NCBI GenBank assembly: GCA_034440575.1
Contig: JAOTOL010001317.1
Span: 62,001-126,000 of the forward strand
Direction: 5' to 3'
DNA length: 64,000 nt
Origin: Imbricaverruca yamaguchii
Lineage: Eukaryota > Arthropoda > Thecostraca > Neoverrucidae
The translations under genes and the position numbers were made by a program. Below are positions 59,236-64,000 of the stretch, piece after piece. The stretch's first letter is position 1; the number at the start of each line of letters is the position of its first letter. Below the pieces are notes generated by a model. It was not told the DNA's origin and did no database searches. It saw only the letters and a program-made list of their open reading frames with translations.

Positions 59236-60649
59236 CTACCAAATTTCTAATCGATGTCATATCAGGTGGCTTTCATACAAGGTGTCCTCTGTGCTTGAAG
59301 GGACCACCAAGGTTTGAGAAGGTCGTCTTAGGGCAAAGAAGAATCGTGTCAAGTTTGACATGCTGTCTAATTTTAGACATTGTCCACCTTCAGGTGGAGA
59401 GGGGCTGTCACTACTTAGGGAGGAGATATCTCAGATGAGAATGGGTCGTATTAAGTAGGTGATTGTCTGAGCTCGCATGGGCCGCATTCCTATTTTAAGT
59501 GTTAAGCATTATATGTTCAGTCCGAAGACGAAGCAAAAGAGGGGCTTCTAAGGTGCGAAAAAGCTGGATGAAGTTGGCCGGAACTAACTCAAGGTGGTGA
59601 GGGCCGTATTAATACATTTGGAAGCCTGCGGAGTCAGAGAGGCGGCTGGGATCAGGACCACCGATAACCCGGGAGGGTCGTGTGAAGTCACAGAGAGACT
59701 AACATTGTGTAGGGGCGAATGCAGTCTGGGAGAAAGAAAGAATAGTTTGAGAACTGCTTGAAATCGGAGGGAACGTGGGGCGTAGAAAGTTGGCGAGAGA
59801 TTGCATAAAGTAAGAATTCAAGCATCTGAGCTCGGTGAGAGCCCATGTAGCTGCCGAGAACGTTCTTCGACTGCGAGGGACCGCCCCACACCGGAAAAAG
59901 ACTGTGGGGGACTTGTTCTCCACGTCCCACGTCACAGCGCTGCCCATGGTAAGCACGAGTGTTCCGATGAACAACGGCATCACGGTTGAAGAACCACGAT
60001 ACAATGGAAGATCGGATCCATTTCTTCCCTGCGTGACTGGTTAGACATGTTAAATGTAGCCCTGCTATAGAAGTGACAGCAAAGGCCGTTGGTGCGTGGC
60101 GCTACTAAAGCCAAGCACACAAAAAACAAACGTGCCACTGAGCGAACCAGATGATCGTCTCAAGCTGTCAGCGGCACGTGTCCAAACCTCAAGGTGTACA
60201 TTGCTGGCATCAGGCGTGCCGGTCTGCACCTTGTCGTTGATCCGTCACTGCCGCGGCTGTGGCGGTGGTGAGACACAGCGCCGGTGCATCGCGCCTGTGT
60301 GACTACTTCCACAAACATCGCATCACCTCAGCAGCAGCGGTGAGACCTTGTGTGTGCTAGCTGGTGTAACGGCCACTCCCTGGTATGGCGCCCCCTCCCT
60401 CTTGTGTGATTATTTGTGGTGAGCGCGTGGCGCCAGTGACAGCGACGATCATGAATTGCCTTGAGTGTCGCCGATAGCACCTCCAGTGTCCACCTACGCC
60501 CAGTTCGCAGACCGGTGCCGTTTGCTGGACGGCTCGGCGCGTCGCTGTCGTACCGGTGTGCGGCTCCACGCCCGGCGCCCATCGTCGACGGCAGCCTCAT
60601 CACTCAAACCCGCCGCGACGCGTGACGATCCGAGCGCGTGACGGACGTG
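59234..60649. other. Single-copy sequence, possibly with decayed repeats at 59430-59620
   Basis: GGGTCGTATTAAG, GGGCCGCATTC and GGGCCGTATTAAT recur at about 59444, 59481 and 59605, hinting at an old repeat without a fixed period. A small hairpin TGTCTAATTTTAGACA lies at about 59364. From 60100 the sequence becomes CpG-rich. No gene is supported. Confidence 0.4.
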
Positions 60650-60985
60650 AGGTGGGGCGTCACGCGGAGCCGGGACGGCGGGGCGACCGGGCCGAGCAGG
60701 CGGCGGATCAAGCGCCGGGCCGAGCGGACGGCGGATCAGGCGCCGGGGCAGCGGGTGGCGGATCAGGCGCCGGGCCGAGCGGACGGCGGATCAGGCGCCG
60801 GGGCAGCGGGAGGCGGATCAGGCGCCGGGCCGAGCAGGCGGCGGATCAAGCGCCGGGGCAGCGGGACGGCGGGGCGACCGGGCCGAGCAGGGGGCGGATT
60901 AGGCGCCGGGGCAGCGGGTGGCGGATCAGGCGCCGGGCCGAGCGGACGGCGGATCAAGCGCCGGGGCAGCGGGACAGATGCTAAT
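60650..60985. repeat. 27/28 bp minisatellite, about 10-12 units
   Basis: GCGGATCAGGCGCCGGG recurs. Units ending CCGAGCGGACG (28 bp) alternate with units ending GCAGCGGGTG (27 bp), giving a 55 bp dimer. A GGCGGGGCGACCGGGCC insert occurs at both ends of the main block (about 60678 and 60870). Frames on both strands (up to 173 codons, Gly/Arg/Ala-rich) are by-products. Confidence 0.93.
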
Positions 60986-61384
60986 TGGGCGCGGCGGCGG
61001 AGACGTTTCATCTCGGCGCCGCCAGCGGGCCGGCCGGCGGTGGTGCCGACAGGTGGTGGCGCGAGTCGGGCCGGCTATCGGCCGGCCATCGGCGGCCATC
61101 GGCGGCCGCCCGCGCGGGAGGAACGCCGCCGTCACGGGCGCAGACAGATTTGTGACTGATGGACACGGTGACAGACGGCGACGGGCAGAGACGGTGACGG
61201 GCAGACAGCCATGGACAGATAGGGCGTCGCGCACGGGTAGACGATGGGTGACAGATGCTGATAAACATTAACGGGCAAACAGGCGGCGGCAGACTGGCCG
61301 TGGCAGACATCGACGGACGGACAAACGCCCGATGGGCGCAGGCGGGCAGTGGTGGGCTGACACGGGGGGACTGGTGGCGGGACA
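60986..61384. other. CpG-rich single-copy sequence
   Basis: GGCCATCGGCGGCC and GACGGGCAGAC words recur loosely, but no array can be defined. Confidence 0.4.
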
Positions 61385-61580
61385 CGCAGACCACCATGTG
61401 CACCTGAGGTGGGCTAAACGGCAGACCATCACTTGGCACCTGAGGTGGGCTAAACGGCAGAACACCATAAGGTTCCTGAGGTGGGCTAAGCGACAGAACA
61501 TCATACACCACCTGAAGTGGGCTGCACGACAGACCATCATACGGTACCTGAGGTGGGCTGAACGACACAGATGGACGCCC
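61385..61580. repeat. 36 bp minisatellite, 5 copies
   Basis: CTGAGGTGGGCTAAACGGCA recurs at 61403, 61439, 61475, 61511 and 61547. As 36 is a multiple of three, a 12-residue repeat (Leu-Arg-Trp-Ala-Lys-Arg-Gln core) stays in frame in a 95-codon frame at 61332-61619. Differences between copies change the residues freely, which gives no sign of purifying selection. Confidence 0.94.
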
Positions 61581-61674
61581 GATGAAACAGGAAATTTTAA
61601 GTCGGAGATGGGATGTTGAAATTTTTGATTGATTGTGACGGGATACTGTAGCGTCAGGACAATGCTGCACCCTT

Positions 61675-62200
61675 GGTGGAATGTAGTGTGACAGTTACCG
61701 ACTGTGGTGTGCCAGTGACGGTCTGTGGTGTGGCAGTGACGGTCTGTGGTATGGCAGTGACAGACTGTGGTGTGCCAGTGACGGTGTATAGTGTAGCAGT
61801 GATGGACTACGGTGTGACAGCGACGGTCTGTGGTATGGCAGTGACAGACTGTGGTGTGCCAGTGACGGTCTATAGTGTAGCAGTGATGGACTACGGTGTG
61901 ACAGCGACGGTCTATGTTGTGCCGGACTGTGACGTGAGGGTGACGGTCTATGTGCGGTGGACTATGACATGGCGGTGACGGACTGTGATATGACGGACTG
62001 TGACGTGACGGTGACGGTCTATGTGCGGTGGACTATGACATGACGGTGACGGACTGTGATATGACGGACTGTGACGTGACGGTAACAGTCTCTGTGCGGT
62101 GGACTATGACATGACGGTGACGGACTGTGATGTGACGGACTGTGATGTGACGGACTGTGACGTGACGGTGACGGTCTCTGTGCGGTGGACTTCGATGCGA
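61675..62200. repeat. 21 bp repeat grading into a ~72 bp repeat
   Basis: GTGACGGTCTGTGGTGTGGCA-type 21 bp units fill about 61690-61925, with a four-unit (84 bp) block marked by AGCAGTGATGGACTACGG at about 61795 and 61879. From 61930 the period changes: TATGTGCGGTGGACTATGAC occurs near 61949 and 62020, with CTCTGTGCGGTGGAC near 62091 and 62178, spaced 71-87 bp. Both parts share the GTGACGG(A/T)CT word. Confidence 0.92.
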
Positions 62201-62264
62201 CTGGGACGGACGGACAGGCGTCGAAAGACGTACGGAGGAAGCTGGCGACTGACGGGTGGAGGTG

Positions 62265-62575
62265 ACGCCGCCCCCTCCCCCACTCCCGGGACGAAATGTT
62301 GACGGGCAGGGCAGCGCCAGCGACGCCCCCCCCCCACCCGGGACGAACTGTTGACGGGCAGGGCATCAGCAGCGCCGCCCCCCCCCCCCCCCACACCCAG
62401 GACGAAATGTTGACGGGCAGGGCATCGGCAGCGCCGCCCCCGGGACGAAATGTTGATGGGCAGGGCAGCGCCAGCGCCGCCTCCGGGACGAAATATTGAC
62501 TGACAGGGCAGCTCCAGCGCCGCCCCACCCGGGACGAAGTGTTGACTGGCAGGGCAGCGTCAGCGCCGCACGGCT
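62265..62575. repeat. ~44 bp repeat with variable poly-C tracts, 6 copies
   Basis: GGGACGAAATGTTGACGGGC then AGGGCAGCGCCAGCGCCGC recurs with ACGAA at about 62290, 62343, 62402, 62444, 62488 and 62533. Spacing varies from 42 to 59 bp because the C-run between copies varies from about 5 to 15. Confidence 0.93.
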
Positions 62576-64000
62576 CAGACTGTGATACAACGACCGAAGT
62601 CGCAGCATTGTCCGCGCCGCAGCAACAGCGACCGAATAAGTCGCGAATCAACTCTGCGACACATCCATTGTTTGTTTGGCCGCGTCGACATTCTCAAATC
62701 GAATCCCTGCCTCGCCAATCCGCATACACCTACCCAGTAGCAAATGGTATCTATTGTTTGACGAGGACGCCCTAATTACATTGGAGCCCAGCTGGTGCAG
62801 ACCGACACAACAGGCAGACGAGCAGCAGCCCGGCGTTGCACGTGCAGACGATCATGCACGCCGCACGGTGCATCTGATTTGGCGGATGACATGCCCCTCA
62901 CAGCCGGTGGCTGTTGGTGACCAGACAGCTCCTGCTTCGGACCGCCAGAGCCAGTCCGCGATGACGACTGAGCGCGTCCTGATGAGCACAAGGTCACTCT
63001 GTGGCCCCGGTGACGTCACTGGCCGGCTCGGTGGCCGCGGTCAGCGGCACCACGAGCCTGACACCCGTCAGGGTGGTCCGGATTGGATGCAAGCAGACGC
63101 GGGGTCATGACTCTCGTTGGTTTGTCCTGAGGCTATTTGAGTGTCAGTGGGCGGGGCAGACCTGTAGTGGAGTTATCGTTGAAAAGACTACCGATGACGC
63201 TACCTCAGATAGTTTAAATTCAGTCGCTTCAGTAGGCAGTTGTAAGTACTGGACACCGTGGAGCTAGCTTGTGACCAGAGCCGGCGTAGTCCGTGAATCT
63301 ACTACACCACCTTCTATTACCCATCGATCCACAGCAGGACCGATCCGCCGACAGGTCACTGACTGACCGGAACCATTCGTCCGCGGTTTGATTTCACCGT
63401 TGGCAGAACCTTCACTGGCGAGAACCAGTCTCTGCGACTGGGCTCGGCCATTGACGAACGCGTTGCCGTTCAGGTCGATCGGCCCGTTTAGACTGAACTG
63501 CTCGATGGAGAAGGGTTGACAGCGATCTGGTGGACTGTGCCTATAGCCGCGTTTATCGTCAAGCCAAAGTCCGGCAGTTCCAGCAGTTTACAGCTTCCAC
63601 ACAGTAGCAACGGCTTTAGACATCCCATGGAAAGGGGCGTGGGGTGAGAGCTGGCCCACCCGTGCCACACCACACCCGTAGCGTCAGACGCCGCAAGTCC
63701 AGGGTGGTGCCTCTTTCCCCCGCTTCGTGTCGTCCGTGGCACAGATCTGGGTCATCAACACGTGCCGCCCATCTCTACACCCGCCCACGGCTGCACTGAA
63801 GCATTCAGTGGCAGCTGGAGCAGGTGGCTGTCGACGTCGGCGCTGAGATTCTCTCTGGATGGGGCGGTGCCACACATGCTTTACGACCGGCGTCCCTGTG
63901 GCTCAGAGTAGATGATACAGCGCGCACGGCGCTTCGACTCGACATCGGCGTAGATTCATATATTGTTAAGCATTTCGTGAATCGTTTGTCAATCGTCCGT
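62576..64000. other. Single-copy sequence, no feature seen
   Basis: Mixed and moderately CpG-rich sequence without tandem structure. The longest frame is 144 codons (62676-63110, plus), with no motif recognised. Confidence 0.4.

Noticed and set aside
61332..61619. Small protein with 12-residue repeats
   Set aside because: The 36 bp unit preserves frame by length. Residues vary freely between copies and the frame ends in unrelated sequence.

Overview
This window looks like eukaryotic nuclear DNA, most likely from an invertebrate animal, although the sequence does not fix the taxon. There is no operon-like packing, no ribosome-binding-site spacing and no intact gene I can name. What is present is a dense field of tandem repeats, long TA and CA/CACG microsatellites, remnants of non-LTR retrotransposons (LINEs) and two tRNA-derived SINE-like stretches. 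I could not confirm any functional protein-coding gene, rRNA, intact tRNA or CRISPR array.

Tandem repeats cover roughly 30% of the 64 kb by my hand count. About 35 separate arrays occur, one every 1-3 kb, with units of 10, 11, 18, 21, 22, 28, 31, 32, 34, 36, 44, 45, 46, 47, 58, 63, 65, 66, 67 and 69 bp. The larger ones are 17901-19465 (63 bp), 28239-29266 (32 bp), 32931-35150 (46 bp), 38028-39300 (28 bp), 45161-46105 (36/37 bp), 49190-50350 (31 bp) and 52525-53272 (22 bp). Most are GC- and CpG-rich. Several lack stop codons in many frames, so they give long open frames (up to 745 codons) that are by-products of repetition. Older, decayed arrays also occur: ~220 bp units at 8530-9720, ~36 bp at 23615-23899 and ~175 bp AT-rich units at 56560-57205.

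The one region with recognisable protein homology is 20.4-25.0 kb. On the minus strand at 20440-21490 lies the reverse transcriptase and C-terminal part of a broken LINE. On the plus strand at 23900-24990 lies the endonuclease and linker part of a LINE with the same kind of domain plan. Their orientation resembles the 5' inversion left by twin priming, but about 2.4 kb of other sequence, including a 400 bp CA/CACG tract, lies between them.

The rest, about 60%, is single-copy sequence with no feature I can support. Some of it holds short open frames of protein-like composition, noted below at low confidence. Two perfect hairpins with identical geometry (24 bp arms, 5 nt loop) at 25705-25757 and 55436-55488 are the most unusual small structures. 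All unit lengths, copy numbers and homologies were read by eye and are approximate at array edges.
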